A stretch of DNA of 64,000 nt from Phlebiopsis flavidoalba (GCA_035772785.1 JAOCPU010000012.1:496001-560000), one strand, 5' to 3'. Shown: positions 47,916 to 59,103, counted from the stretch's first letter. Numbers and translations are program-made. The notes: generated by a model from the letters alone, not told the origin.

Positions 47916-49711
47916 ATGGACAAGCGTTCCGAGGCACAAGCAGCTCGTGCATCTGCAGCGAGACAGGAGGCGTCCGAGGGTCAATTAACCGAGTTATAGC
48001 TCTGCTAGCTCGGCATCACTGGTACCGGAGCGAATTGTCCGAACACTCCTTTCACCATCGATGACTCAAAGGGTCGAACATGGATTTGGCTCACGGTAAA
48101 GAGCAGAGCTAAGGATAAGAAGACGTGGCCTCTCTTCTACGAGCGGGATATGATAAATGGTACAGTGTGTCGAGGTCGACTTTGACAAGACTGACGGAGC
48201 TAAAGCAGTGGCTATATCTGTGAGTGCCCGTGGCCCCCATGCTATCGTTTGATCACTGTCCCTGACGATTCATAAATAGGTTACCGCCGGAGTGACAGCA
48301 GTTGGCCAGGAAGAGCTTAATTTCCTCAATGTATCAAAGGACTTATGGGATAGCAAGGTGTCAGGCAGACCCTCCCAAGGGTAAGGCGTCTGGCCGTTTT
48401 TGTCCTGTCACTCCCTGGTGAAACGTCGGTCGCAAGCAAGCCTAAAGCAAAGGCAGAGTTTATATCGACTCCCCCCAACCTTTACCGGTTAGTCATCAAA
48501 ATCCCCAATGGTTCCGTAGCATTCTGCCGACTGACAGGGTCCAGAAACGTGCCAGTCCAGTCTACATTGATTACAAGCTTGTCGTCACCGTCCGCCGCGG
48601 AGCGTTCAAGAGTCAATCAAATGTATGTCCACATCATTGTAAGGGACGAGCCTGAGCTGATGACGAGCCGACGCCCCGGAACAATAGCTTGACGACCAGT
48701 ATCTTCCTACACACCCCTGACTCTCGCGCTGAAAGCCCCTTCAGAGCTCCGCCAAGCGGCGTACAACGCGGGCGCCCCCCTCGTGGGTCCAGCGGGCGAT
48801 CCTCCTGGTTGGAAGGTGCTACAACCAGTTCGATTTACGGGAACCCTGTTTTTGGCAATGGGGGGGATTTCCCGCTCTGTGAGTTCCCGTCGAGTGTTTG
48901 GTATGTTGCATATTCGATATGACACTGTGGCCAGTCCTGAATATATCCACGACAGGCGGAGGTCAGCTATCGCGAGTCCTGTAGGTTTTCCGGGGCTGTC
49001 GTACAGATACTGAATAGGGGCCGTTACATCTGGTATCTAGGAATCGTTTTTCGACAGGCTCACCCTATCCCCGTATTCCTCAGCTTCAAGTCGGATGATG
49101 AACAGGCCCTCGACCTCTTGTGCGCGTCGTCGTCTGTGTGCGCCTCGCTCTCTTTCGAGAACGGCTAGTAGGCTCCCCACGCTACCGTGGAAGGCGCATC
49201 GGTCAGAGCAACAACACCTTCCGCGAGGTAATGGGTATGGCGATACTTCTGGCCAAGCCAGGACGGTCCAGTGCAGCCGGGAAATAGGCAGCTACAAGGG
49301 GAGATCGATGTCCGAAAGAGCCTGCGACCCACATTCGTTTTCCCCAAGGTTTTCTTTGCGGGTGCGTCGGCCGCGCGATAACTCGCAACGCCCCATTTTC
49401 ACATCCGCTGACAGCTACGCAGTATCACCTCAGTATGTATCCGTGTCAGGCGCCTGGGTACGTCGCTGCAAGCCCAGACGTGCCGCTGTTCACGGAAGCC
49501 GTGACCATTCATACCCTCAATCCTATCGGTGTGTCCACCGCGGTCATATGCCCCACCTGGGTACGCACAGTCCATCGAGGGCAACTACAATAACGTGGCG
49601 GGGTTCCTGGAGAATGGCAATCAAACGGTTAGCAAGCACAATAGTAAGCTCACCGCGAAGAATACGACTGACTGTGTGTCCAGATTCTACCACCATGGCG
49701 GCTTTCAATGA
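47916..49711 (+). CDS. arrestin-like N-terminal-domain protein
   Basis: Arrestin-fold adaptor of the fungal alpha-arrestin class, which usually links membrane transporters to ubiquitin ligases. The beta-sandwich blocks are CPNTPFTIDDSKGRTWIWLT (48040-48095), WPLFYERDMINGTV (48127-48168), VTAGVTAVGQEELNFLNV (48281-48333) and VYIDYKLVVTVRRGAFKS (48558-48612). GWKVLQPVRFTGTLFLAMGG (48811-48870) and DDEQALDLL (49096-49122) follow, then GEIDVRKS (49300-49323), FTEAVTIHTLNPIGV (49488-49532), and the C-terminal PPRSYAPPGYAQS and NYNNVAGFLENGNQT (49535-49627). Four or five introns; frame breaks at 48.35-48.6 and 49.1-49.3 kb. The start is tentative. The order of blocks makes the arrestin assignment good, but no PPxY motif was seen in the readable parts. 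Confidence 0.7.
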
Positions 49712-49917
49712 TCTCCATATTTGAGTGTGTCATCTCCCATTAACCCTTTTTTAAATTTCTCTTTTATTTATTCTCCGAGTCATGCACTCCGACCTTCTCG
49801 TTATTTGATTCGATAGTCACAGATGAGGACAGTGCAAAGAATCTGATACGGACAGCATATTTAGGATCTTGGCAGACGACATAGTCGGTGTAGCATGATG
49901 CTTACGCACCTTATGTA

Positions 49918-51283
49918 TCATTCAGAAGATAAACCCATCAATAACAGAGTTTCGAAAGTATCATCGCTCTTGTGACACTGGGTCCCACGCGCACCGACGC
50001 CACCCAAAAGCTCAGCATCGTCGCTCAAGCGGGGCACTTCCCATTCCAGTGACTCAACTCGCCTTCGGGCAATGAACACGAAAATATCGCCATCGCCGTC
50101 AGCACCATATCGAGCGCCACGGTTCCGTCTTTTCATCTCCCACGCCCACGCCGTCGCCCTTTTTCTGCGAAGCCGACGCTACCCTGCGCGCAAGCACGGG
50201 CTCGAACTCGAACCAAAGCCCAAACGCAGACCAAAACGGCATTTCTTTCGCGAGGCTCCGGACTTTGTACGCCACAATGACTCTCGGCCACAGCTCCGAG
50301 TTCGTACGTCCCACGAAGGTAGAGCTCGTGAGCTGCAAGAGGCTTCTCAGCAAGGGGCGCGAGAAGCTCTGGGAAATACACCTAAGCGAAATGAAGACGC
50401 CGTGAGCTTGTGCGAAACGATCCCCCGCGAAAGGAGTGTTGGGCTCACCAGGTCGCTGCAGATAATATCGGCTGGGAATGTTTCGGCATGCCTGCAACTC
50501 TCAGGCCCGCGGTATGCTATCGCTCTCGAGACAAAAGTGAGCTCGTCGAGTATCGCAGACGCATGGCTGCCATTGCCCCAGGCTAATGGTCGGATGAGGA
50601 GTCTGGGTGTGGCGAGGGTTCCGGATACCGCAGAGTCCGTACATAGGTTCCTCTCTAGCAGAGGACATACTTCTGGAAGATCGGTATCAATGATAATAGC
50701 CGCTGTGCCCGCGAGCCTCCTCATGCATTGCGCCGAGACGATACCTGTTCTCGCTATTCCCAGTTCAAGCATCATCTGTAGGAGCTGCCTGTTCGGATGA
50801 GATAAACGGGGGGTCAAACTGCATATCGATTGACCATTGATATACGTGTTCATGAAGTATGCTGCTAGATCCCTGGCCGATGGGTTACTCTGTCGTAAGA
50901 GATGAGTGTATACGGCGGTATGCGGGGATTGATTTCACCAGACTCTGCAGGCTTATCCCATATTCGCGGATAGCCTCTTCTTGTGCAGCAAAATCGAATG
51001 AATGTAGAATCGAGGCGTCATCGGAAGATTGAGACGGTGTTATGTCGAGGTTTATCGGAAAATTTGGTTGTGGGTCATCAAGGTTGCGGTCATCTACTGC
51101 CACCGTCAAGTCGCGTGGCGAGGATCTTGGACCATTCGGTTGTTTGTACATGTTAGGATCAGAGGCCCTTGCCTTTTCTGGAGGGAGCTGTTGTGTCATC
51201 ATAGGGCGGGCTACTGGTAGAGCCTTTGACGGTATAATATGGTATTTCAACCCGTCTAAATAGTGTATTGTAAGATACAACAT
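49918..51283 (-). CDS. METTL21/FAM86-type protein methyltransferase
   Basis: Class I S-adenosylmethionine methyltransferase of the lysine-methyltransferase-like METTL group. A likely start is MLYLTIHYLDGLKYHI at 51283 (uncertain). An acidic/Pro-rich segment with DPQPNFPINLDITPSQSSDD (51100-51040) precedes the fold. Motif I reads LELGIARTGIVSAQ near 50765, where the usual LGxGxG glycines are disturbed. Then come IIIDTDLPEVCPLLERN (50690-50640), PLAWGNGSHASAILDEL (50590-50540), and ADIICSDLV joined across an intron (50438-50377) to YFPELLAPL. The C-terminus, DGDGDIFVFIARRRVESLEW (50100-50041) and GGVGARGTQCHKSDDTFETL (50010-49951), ends at 49918. The start lies 12 bp from the stop of the carrier gene upstream on the same strand. 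Substrate unknown. Confidence 0.75.
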
Positions 51284-51294
51284 CCACAAAACAG

Positions 51295-52649
51295 CTAGAT
51301 TCTTTGTCGTAGCTGATATATCCAAAAGATAATACGAAGTGCGTAACGCTCGAATTGGTCCTTCGAAAGGAACAGCAACGTCTGCGCAAGAGTTGCTTTG
51401 AGAAGTTGGGGCTCCTCCGAGACCCTAAAGAGAAAGCTCAATGATAATCGTTTCAAAAGAGACAAGATACATACCTGGTAAGGCCCAAGAAACACCTTCT
51501 CATGGTATGTGCGGCGCAGAATATGCCACGAGTCCGGGTGCTTCATTTCTTTGTGATGGTACTGGTGAGGTTTAGGTGGTTTCCTTGCCCTCCTCTTTGG
51601 CCTCTTCAGCATCTGCCGAGCGAGTCTGCATTCTGGTCTTCGTCAATATTTGCGGGTATGTTATCTGCACGAGTCAGGTCAAATTTGACGGTGGAGGTTC
51701 CCAACGGACTCACGACGGTAGCAAGCGCTTTGCTCAACGCTCCGATGTAAAATGTCCATCGGGGGGCAAGCTTCCCCCGTTCTTTGCAATTTCAACATTG
51801 CCTGACTTCTCTGCCGCGATCAGCACGGCACTCTTCACACGCTCAAATACGCCGTATGTGATAGCGGGGTTGACAGTAAGGGTCATGGAGGGCCCAAAGC
51901 TAAGCCAATAGCCGGTCGGACCCTCATCCTCGTAGATTTCCCTCGCGACACCCAGAAGGAGTCGTCTCGCTTGATCTCGCCTGTCTCGAGGTCTCTCTGA
52001 ATACCTCTTCGATTTTCCTCTTTGGGTTTCCTTCCTCGTCTACCGAGTCGCCCATCTGCTGGCGAGCAGCAATAGTCGAGGCGGGAAGGGTGAAAAATCT
52101 GCGCAAGCGCACCCGCGGCCGCACCGATGAGCAGTTCGGCGGCAGTCGAGAGGGGCGGTGCTTTCGTTCCCTTCGGCACGCGCGACTGAAGTCGTTTGAT
52201 GTACGAGCCACGCACGAGCGTATAGAAGAAGAAATACGCGTACTCTGATGCATAATGAGTTATGGAAGAGAGAAAACGGCGAAACACTCACGCATTGAGA
52301 ACGTGTTCAGCATCGTAGCAGCAAATCCCTTGTAGTATCCCGCAATGCCTTCTTCTTCGTAAATCTGCTTCAGCAGTTCAATCAGTGACGGTGCATCGCG
52401 TTCTTTCGTAGCGTGATATGCTTGCAGTCGTGTCTTTGCTCTGTTCAGTCGTTAGCTTGTATACAATGTATGGGGTTGAAGCGGTACGCACACATCCAAG
52501 GGTACACAACACTTCGCACGTTATCGCATTTAGACTTAATTTAACACCAGTGAATACGACCACTCACGCTGTGCTGAAGCATGCACCCAATGCTCCCGCC
52601 AGCGCGCTCCCTAGCGGTGGTAAGTTTGCTGGGGTTTCGTTGCCGACAT
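51295..52649 (-). CDS. mitochondrial-carrier-family protein, peroxisomal PMP47/ANT1 type
   Basis: Six-helix solute carrier; the closest known type is the peroxisomal adenine nucleotide carrier (ATP in, AMP out) needed for fatty-acid activation. ATG 52649 reads MSATKPQQ, then NLPPLGSALAGALGACFSTA after a one-base break. Repeat 1 carries KTRLQAYHATKERDAPSLI (52445-52385). Repeat 2 has YAYFFFYTLVRGSYIKRLQS (52245-52190), PLSTAAELLIGAAAGALAQI and the non-canonical ASTIAARQQMGDSVDEEG typical of this subtype. Between them and repeat 3 is SLGPSMTLTVNPAITYGVFE (51905-51845). Repeat 3 is FYIGALSKALATVV joined by an intron (51717-51664) to ITYPQILTKTRMQ, a good carrier signature. The last helix is LLKATLAQTLLFLSKDQFER. 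Stop at 51295. About six introns. Complete apart from frame breaks. Confidence 0.85.
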
Positions 52650-53381
52650 AGTGGTACAAGAGAGAGAAACCGCTCGTGTATTATTTCCCACCGGTCGGTC
52701 TGTTACGTATCGTCCTGATAGAGATGATGGATTTAAGCAGACGTGATCAGGGGCGTAGTCGCTGTGAGGTTGGTGAACTCAGGTGGCCTGCGACATCGCT
52801 TTAAGACTCCCCAGAGTAGCGAACGACGCCGGAACGGTAAACGAGCGGATGAGAGCCTCTGACTGGGAAGCATGACGGCCCGAAATCACAGGCTTAGGAG
52901 AGGTTAGCGCGTTTGGCCCAGAACATGACGAAATCATAGGAAATGTTGTCGAATGGTCGCGTTTCTGTCCCTATTTTGGCTATTTTAAAACTTCAGCTCA
53001 ATAATTTGAGTCATATCCCGCTTCTTTGAGCTACTCGCTCCGGTTCAGGTGCATTTCCCGTCTGATTCCCCACTGTCGCCTCTAACTCCTTCATCCTCTT
53101 TTCATGCCAAAGTTATCTGCAATCTCTCAGTTAGCTCCCACACACTCCTGCGTTTTGTTCCTCGCACGTCACAAAAACAGCCTCCATGCATGGCGCGTCG
53201 CCGGAACGTCGATCAACGACATTGTTTGCATTGTCGACGGCTTAAATGGGCGCCAAGCGTCCTCGGCAGTGCCTCTGCCCTGGATTGACTGTTGGCAAAC
53301 GAGCTAGGCTGTGATCATCGCAGACTAAAGTCAACGTACTACGGCCATTGGCCTCTGTTCAAAAACATCCTCTCGACTACC
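52650..53381. promoter_or_regulatory. divergent promoter region
   Basis: About 730 bp between two divergent genes. It contains pyrimidine-rich tracts (53040-53110). The frame at 53049-53288 includes CLHCRRLKW but not a full zinc cluster and is treated as chance. Confidence 0.4.
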
Positions 53382-54574
53382 ATGGCCCAGCAAATGCACG
53401 ACGTTGTCTCTGGCGAGCAATACCGCTATGCTCTTACGAATTTTGTGGGTCTTAAATGACTCGTCTTCTAACGATGATGAGGGCCTTACCTCGCATTCTT
53501 TCTTCAAGAGGATTGCCCATGAGAAAGTGGAGGATCAAAGGCTACAATTACAAGAGCAAGAGAAGCAAGTCGCCTTACTACGCGCTCGGATTGCATTATT
53601 AGAGGGGTCGAACGAGGCGGCAAAGCAGAACGGCGACTCCGTGGATGACTTCTCCATCAAAAGTGAGTAGAGTTTCTTAACATACGAAATTGCACCTTCT
53701 CAAGATGCCAGTAGAATTCTGCATCTCAGCTTGAGAGGGCTATAAACCGATGGGCAGCAGAAGTCATTGACGCAATTTCCGTCCCAGCTCCCCTGAGCTC
53801 CGCCAGGCAGCTCTCGTCGATAATATCTTCGATGGCTACCCACCTGAACCGAGTCCATTCCCGGACGAAGTGACTGCAATGCATGTCATGCACCTCTTGC
53901 GACATGCCATGGCGAAAACTATTATGGAAGGCATTGTCAACTGTCTCATCGTCACAGACTCGCCTGAAGCAAATATCCAATTGACACGTATCCATGAACA
54001 CATATTCTCCCGTACGTTCATTCATACTTTTGGACTGTATTAATCTGAAAGCGCCACGTTAGGGGATGCAACGGTAGCTCTAGCGTCCGTTTTGGCGGAG
54101 ACAAACATTCAGCGCTGCCGTCGAACAATGCTCTCCTACCATGTCTCGCTTCTTCCTATCCGAGCACATGCCCGCGCTCATGGACTTACCTCTGCCCTGA
54201 AGGCAAGGACGACGCCGTCTCGCGCGGCGCTCACGCCATCCTTGAGGCTGCATACAACTTTTCCCGGATGCTCCACGGCTCACCCTCTTCATCCGCTGGG
54301 TCTACCGACGCCTTCTATCGTGCATTCGTACCTGAAACTCGGAAGCATGCTTTATCCATCCCAAATCGAGCTTGTTAAGCGTTGTCTGAAAAGCGAGCGT
54401 GGAGAACAAGACCGCGTTGGCGCAACTGTCTTTCCGGGTTTGGTCAAGGTCACCAGAGGTCCGTCGGGCCCCAATGGCCAGGCGACGGCCCACACACAGA
54501 CCGTGGTACGCAGGGCACAAGCGATTTGCGAGTGTGCCCTTGGTCTAGCGGCGAACCAACCGAATGGTGCATAG
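53382..54574 (+). CDS. uncharacterised fungal protein with coiled coil and helical C-terminal domain
   Basis: The start ATG 53382 gives MAQQMHDVVSGEQYRYALTN. A coiled-coil segment follows (QRLQLQEQEKQVALLRARIA, 53535-53594) with an acidic linker ending at a GTGAGT donor (53664). After the intron comes ASQLERAINRWAAEVI near 53726-53772, then a helical region: PSPFPDEVTAMHVMHLLRHA (53851-53910) and DSPEANIQLTRIHEHIFSR (53958-54013). After another intron: DATVALV, TFSAAVENCSPTMS-like and ILEAAYNFSRMLHGSPSSSA. The last part, LGSMLYPSQIELVKRCLKSE and VGATVFPGLVKVTRGPSGPN (54415-54474), ends ECALGLAANQPNGA and stop at 54574. I have seen similar uncharacterised proteins in mushrooms but know no function. 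Frame breaks at 53.77 and 54.1-54.3 kb. Confidence 0.65.
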
Positions 54575-54827
54575 GCTGGCGACATGGTGTCTTTGTTTCT
54601 TATGTGTCTCTTATATACCACGTGCTTTCGCTGAACTTCTGCTGCTGCGCCTCTACTTATAAGGATCGGTGAGAGTTGGCCCCGTGACTAGGCGTCGGGG
54701 CGTCGCCAATGCAAGCTTCTTGTGGCACACATTCAAAGCAGATTCCTGTTATCAATTTTCTTCAACGACATATCAGTGCGTCTAATTCTTCACGTCTATA
54801 AACCTGTCTCATTGCATCTCCTCTCGA

Positions 54828-55466
54828 TTAATCGTCGGCATCCATCATCCTCACTCGCTCGTCCACGTCCTCACGAAGTAGTGGTTCGTCCGGGTCATAG
54901 TTGCGACATTCGATGCATTCGCCGTTCTTGTCGAGCTTGCATGTCACGATGCTTGTATCGTTGTACTCGTCCCAGATTTCCTCAGAGTCATCCGTGTGGA
55001 ACCCCTCGTAACACGGTTCAACCTCTTTATCCAGGAACTTCCGAGGACTCTCCACATTCTCCTGGAGCATCACATCTGTACAACACTCCGCGGGCCGCTC
55101 TATAAAGCGCTGGTAGCCTCTCTGGTGTACGGCATCGTCGTAGCCGAAAACGTGAGGGACACGACATGCTTTGGCAAAGTTTTCCCCCTCCGTGAAGGAA
55201 CAGTGGCACCGAAGGCAGTGTCTTACTGCTCGAGAGGTAGCCTTCATATATTTTAGAATTGGTAGGGCGGTGACCACGAATGCGGCAGAGATGAAAGATC
55301 GTATGGCGTTCAACTGGACCTCGTTGACGGCGTTCTCCAACAGCGTTGTCAGCTCCTCGCGGCTAGGCAGGTCCAAGGTCGCGAGATCGCGGCGAAGTTG
55401 CTCAGCGGAGGAGAGCACGGCGAATTCAGTAGACGAGGACATGCTGTCGGGAGTCAAGGATTGCAT
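54828..55466 (-). CDS. small Cys/His-motif protein, tandem copy 1
   Basis: Single-exon gene of about 212 residues and one of the few unbroken frames in the window. The start is ATG 55466 (MQSLTPDS) or 55442 (MSSSTEFAVL). The N-terminal third is helical (LPSREELTTLLENAVNEVQL, then an Ala/Val/Phe-rich stretch FISAAFVVTALPI). A metal-binding-like cluster follows: RHCLRCHCSFTEG, then ACRVPHVF about ten residues later and ECCTDVM further on. The C-terminus is acidic (EEIWDEYNDTSIVTCKLDKN, GECIECRN, ending RVRMMDADD). The next gene upstream on the same strand, 55841-56481, is a paralogue with the same order. Zinc binding is inferred from Cys/His spacing. No family known to me. Confidence 0.75.
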   Translation of the reverse strand: MQSLTPDSMSSSTEFAVLSSAEQLRRDLATLDLPSREELTTLLENAVNEVQLNAIRSFISAAFVVTALPILKYMKATSRAVRHCLRCHCSFTEGENFAKACRVPHVFGYDDAVHQRGYQRFIERPAECCTDVMLQENVESPRKFLDKEVEPCYEGFHTDDSEEIWDEYNDTSIVTCKLDKNGECIECRNYDPDEPLLREDVDERVRMMDADD

Positions 55467-55840
55467 GAAAGGAGACAGCCCGACCCTCAATATTTAAGTG
55501 TCGCGCCTAGGCCACACACGTGGAGGATCCCGGTGGCTCTTCCTTAAAGTCTTTGTGCGTAGGCACGGCAATTCACCTGCGCACAAAGACCACCAGTGGG
55601 CAATCGCCGAACATGAAGACTCCTAGCGTCTTCTATGAGGTTGCATGTAGGTGAGTGGCCGATGCTAGAAACTGTCCTCACTATAAAAGTCAGAGAAAGA
55701 GCTCAGCACTGAGATTCTCAGGAAGTCATTCTTGAAGCCGTTTTGCGTCCAACGTACGAACATCAAACGCACGTCAGACTTGAACTACACTATAGCAGGG
55801 TATTTATTGCACAATATTTCCTCAGTACTGGTCGCGCTCT
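55467..55840. promoter_or_regulatory. spacer between the tandem paralogues
   Basis: About 370 bp upstream of copy 1, containing its promoter. An imperfect inverted pair, ctttgtgcgta (55551-55561) and gcgcacaaag (55580-55589), surrounds about 20 bp and might form a hairpin or regulatory palindrome. Confidence 0.4.
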
Positions 55841-56481
55841 TCACATCATCATAACAGTTTGTGCCACTTCTACTACCCCAGGAACGGCTTGTTCTCCTCG
55901 TAACAAACGCCATATTTCGGTACACTCCCCACTCTCCCCTGACACGGCGCATCTGACGATACTTGTAGCGTTGTAATCCCTTTCCACATCGTCACGATTC
56001 GAAGCATGACGTCCTCGGAAACACGGACTCAAGTCGCCCAAATTCTTCCAGTACTGGGTTCGGCCCCCTCCTCCGCCGGGCCTCTCCCTCCTGTCAGGGT
56101 AACATGATTGCAACACTTTGCCTTGTATTGATAGATCGAGTCCCATGTGTCGACAATGGCGTAGCTTCCCTCATTGATGAGATGGGGGATGACACAAGCT
56201 CCATTGTGGTTCCCCGCTTCTGTGTAGGTTCCATGACATCGTACGCAATGTCTCTCGGTTTCGGCGGTTGTTCCAACGTCTTTGTATGCGAGAAGTGCGG
56301 TGATGGCGCATGCGGAATCGATGAATGTTTGTATAATTTTGACCTCGGCTTCGGAGAGTGAACGATGTGTCAAAGCGATCAAGTCTGCTCGGCTGGGTGG
56401 GACTGGCATCTTGCAGATGTAATTGCGCAGGCAGACGACTTCGAAGTTGTTGGCTTCAGGTTGGACCACCTGCGGAGGCAT
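55841..56481 (-). CDS. small Cys/His-motif protein, tandem copy 2 (one frame break)
   Basis: Paralogue of the gene at 54828-55466. ATG 56481 (MPPQVVQPEANNFEVV); helical N-terminus (LIALTHRSLSEAEVKIIQTF, IDSACAITALLAY); metal-like cluster RHCVRCHGTYTEAGN then ACVIPHL and KCCNHVTLT. The frame stops at 56029, but the reading resumes in the next frame (from about 56060) with NLGDLSPCF and YNATSIVRCAVSGESGECTE, which lines up with DTSIVTCKLDKNGECIEC of copy 1, and ends at 55841. Either one small indel or a very short intron separates the halves. Cys and His positions are shared between copies while most other residues differ, which suggests an old duplication under constraint. Confidence 0.65.
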
Positions 56482-56893
56482 AACTTGGTAGCTCTAGGAT
56501 GTGTGCAGGCCGGAGGCTGAGAGGTCAGAGGCTAGGGATAATTCAATATATACCTTCTCGAGACGTGTAAACCTACATGACGCGCAATAGGCTGTAGATA
56601 GAATTGGAGGGGCGCATCACTCGCAATAATGTGCCACTCGGCGGCTCACACCATACGTAGTGAGCGCCGATAACCCCAAGTGCCTCATTGTGCTTAGTGT
56701 TGTTTACATGACTATAACAATACTGTTGTATTCGAGAACGTCATACTCGATCTATTACAATTACGTATGCACACACGAACCTGAATCTCTGAAGTCCTCT
56801 GTACAAACAACAGTCCGAGATCCGTCAGATAGGGTAGGTACGAGTAGAACATGTCCGTGCAGCTGAATGACGCGGGGTCATTTGTATTCCCAA
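56482..56893. other. intergenic, no gene recognised
   Basis: About 410 bp: promoter of the second Cys/His gene followed by the 3' flank of the F-box gene. The plus-strand frame at 56660-56866 has a short hydrophobic run but no support. Confidence 0.35.
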
Positions 56894-58879
56894 CTATGTC
56901 GATAAATCCTCAATATCACGATTGTATCTGAGTAGCCACTCGCCATCGTCGCCTAATCGCTCCGGTGCCTCGAATGAGCTCCACAGCGAGAGGCGGGGAG
57001 GCCACTGATGAACGATTGGCCTTCCGCGCGAGCTTCGTTCGATGTCGAGAAAGAGACACTCGAGGCCAAGGAACTTCAGGCCCTTGAAGTCGAAGTGGGG
57101 ATAGGGAGTGGCGAGTCGGATGTAGCTCTCGTGATTGTCCCGTAGGATGCCGTCGTATAGATACAGGAATCGGAGTCGTGGTAGCTTGTCGAGCTGAAAT
57201 ATGATCAGAACGTAGACTGTGCGGGGAATGATCATGTAAGACGTACCGCACGCCTAACGACATCATCCGGCGTTGTAAACCTCGCTTTCAAGTCCCACCC
57301 GATCACATGATACTTGAGATGTGTCACCGTCTTCGGGATGCGTCCGAGAAGCTCCAGCCCCGACTGTAAGGCATTACGCGTGTCTCTAAATTCGAAACCC
57401 AGGACCTCCAGGTAGGGCATCTTGTTCAGCGCGCGGAGAACCGCCTTTGCGGACTCTTTGTCATAAATCGCCGCCTTGATGTCAACCCGCCGTAGATTGC
57501 ATCGTCCTTCTAAGAATCTGGTAATGTCCCTGCATGGACGTATTCGGACAACACGTCGTGGTACGCCACCCACTTGAATGATGTTAGCCTTCGCAATGGG
57601 TCTCTCACGTTCCGTCCAGTCGGAGGGGTCAAATTGATCAGTGTGTTCTCGGCGTGCGGACCTGGAATGTAGCCGTTTCGCCCAAACGACGTCAGGTTCG
57701 TCCGGGTTAAGTTGCACTCCAGGCGCATGCAGAATCCTGTCAGAAAACGTGTGAAATTCGTGGACTGTGAGGGACTCTAGGGAGCGGCAGTGCAAAGCAA
57801 GTTTCTCATAGAGCTTCCGACAGTCGTCGTGGTTGAAGAGCTCGAGCTCGACCAGTTGAGGCAAAACTTGATCGGGAATAATGTCGAAAATCAACCAATC
57901 AATGCTGAGGCGGGTCAATTGCGAGCCAAGGTGAGTATTGAGTGGTAGGGATTGCTTGACCTTCGTCGCATGTTCGAGGAACCGGCGGGCATCTGGGTCT
58001 GGAATTTGCATGTCGAGGCCAAGACGAGCTCGACATTCGAATTTGCGCAACCTTGGTTGAGTGAGAAGGCAAAACGTGGCGGCCCAAGAAAGGCTAGAAT
58101 CGATTTGTTAGGAATGGGGATGTCTAAGATTGAATCCAGCGTACCCATTTGGCACCAAGATTTCCTGCAGATGACGACAATTCCGCAGTACGACGTTCAT
58201 TAGCCATTTGACAGAACCTTGACGCTCGGGCATATCGCTGTTTGTCCAAAAAGTGACGACGAGCTTGAAGCTTTCTAGGTGAGGCAAAGCGCGTAGAGCC
58301 GGTTCGATGTATTGCATCGCTACGTGACACGAGATTAGCTTATGTTTGTATAACTTGTGCAGGGGCTTACGTTTCATGTCGTGCTCGTCTTCCATGAAGA
58401 GGACCATCTTTTTAACATGCCTCGCCCAGTGTGTATCCGAAGCTATCCGGTGTAACAGGCAGTTGCTTGCGAAAACGGTCTCAACAGGACTTCCCTCCTT
58501 TGGCCCCCAGCGAGGGTTCCATTGTCCCCCGTTGTCAAAAAAACACGATCGCTGTTCTAGGTGGATGCTGACGGTAGACAAGAGGAACCTCAAAGCCAAG
58601 GCACGAAACATCTTGCAGACGCATAGACACTTCACTGATCACGGCGATGCATATGTGAGATGACCTTTTCCCATAGTTCAACGGGAAAACTGGGAGGATC
58701 TCGACGATGAGCGCGGTTGATGTGGGAGCGGGTGGGCGGTAGGAATCGCGGGGCCTTGTGAGATCCGGTGAATATTGTGGTGCTGGAGTGTATGTCGCTG
58801 GCTGTGAGTAACCACGAGGACGTCCACTACCGTAAAATTGCGTATGGTTTGCACGCGATTGGCGATACATGTTCGACAT
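56894..58879 (-). CDS. F-box / leucine-rich-repeat-like protein
   Basis: Probable SCF ubiquitin-ligase substrate receptor. ATG 58879 (MSNMYRQSRANHTQF) starts a Pro/Tyr/Ser-rich leader (YTPAPQYSPDLTRPRDSYRP). A divergent F-box follows: SFPVELWEKVISHMHRRDQ near 58690-58635, interrupted by a frame break, then MFRALALRFLLSTVSIHLEQ (58608-58550). Repeated Leu-rich strands follow: IEPALRALPHLESFKLVVTF (58309-58250), RNCRHLQEILVP, QLTRLSIDWLIFDIIPDQVL (57920-57861), LPQLVELELFNHDD, LHCRSLESLTVHEF, MPYLEVLGFEF and LDKLPRLRFLYLYDG. The last exon ends with IEDLST, stop at 56894. Introns near 58370-58315, 58130-58050 and 57240-57195. Single-copy here; such genes are numerous in Agaricomycetes. Substrate unknown. 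Confidence 0.7.
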
Positions 58880-59103
58880 TCTGAGGGTATTGGTTTCCGT
58901 GCGTGAAGAGGGAGAGGTGGAATAGGTGCACAGACAGGGGATGGTTAGTCGAGTTGCCTTGGATGAGAGACCCGTTGTGTCAAACTTCTTAAATATCATG
59001 AGCGGGGGGTGAATGGGTAGGTCTTCAAGCCGAACCAGTACCACGCGTCGACAAGATCTCTCGTAGCGAGCCGAGCTTTCTGAACGACACCTACTGAAAC
59101 GGG

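Noticed and set aside
18793..52649. Functional vacuole/peroxisome gene cluster (Ca2+ pump, ATG15, ABCC, PEX11, carrier)
   Set aside because: Genes are spread over more than 40 kb on both strands with unrelated genes between; fungal housekeeping genes are not normally clustered by organelle.
53049..53288. Frame with CLHCRRLKW that recalls a Zn2Cys6 cluster
   Set aside because: Only one C-x2-C pair, no further spaced cysteines, and it lies in a promoter-like interval.
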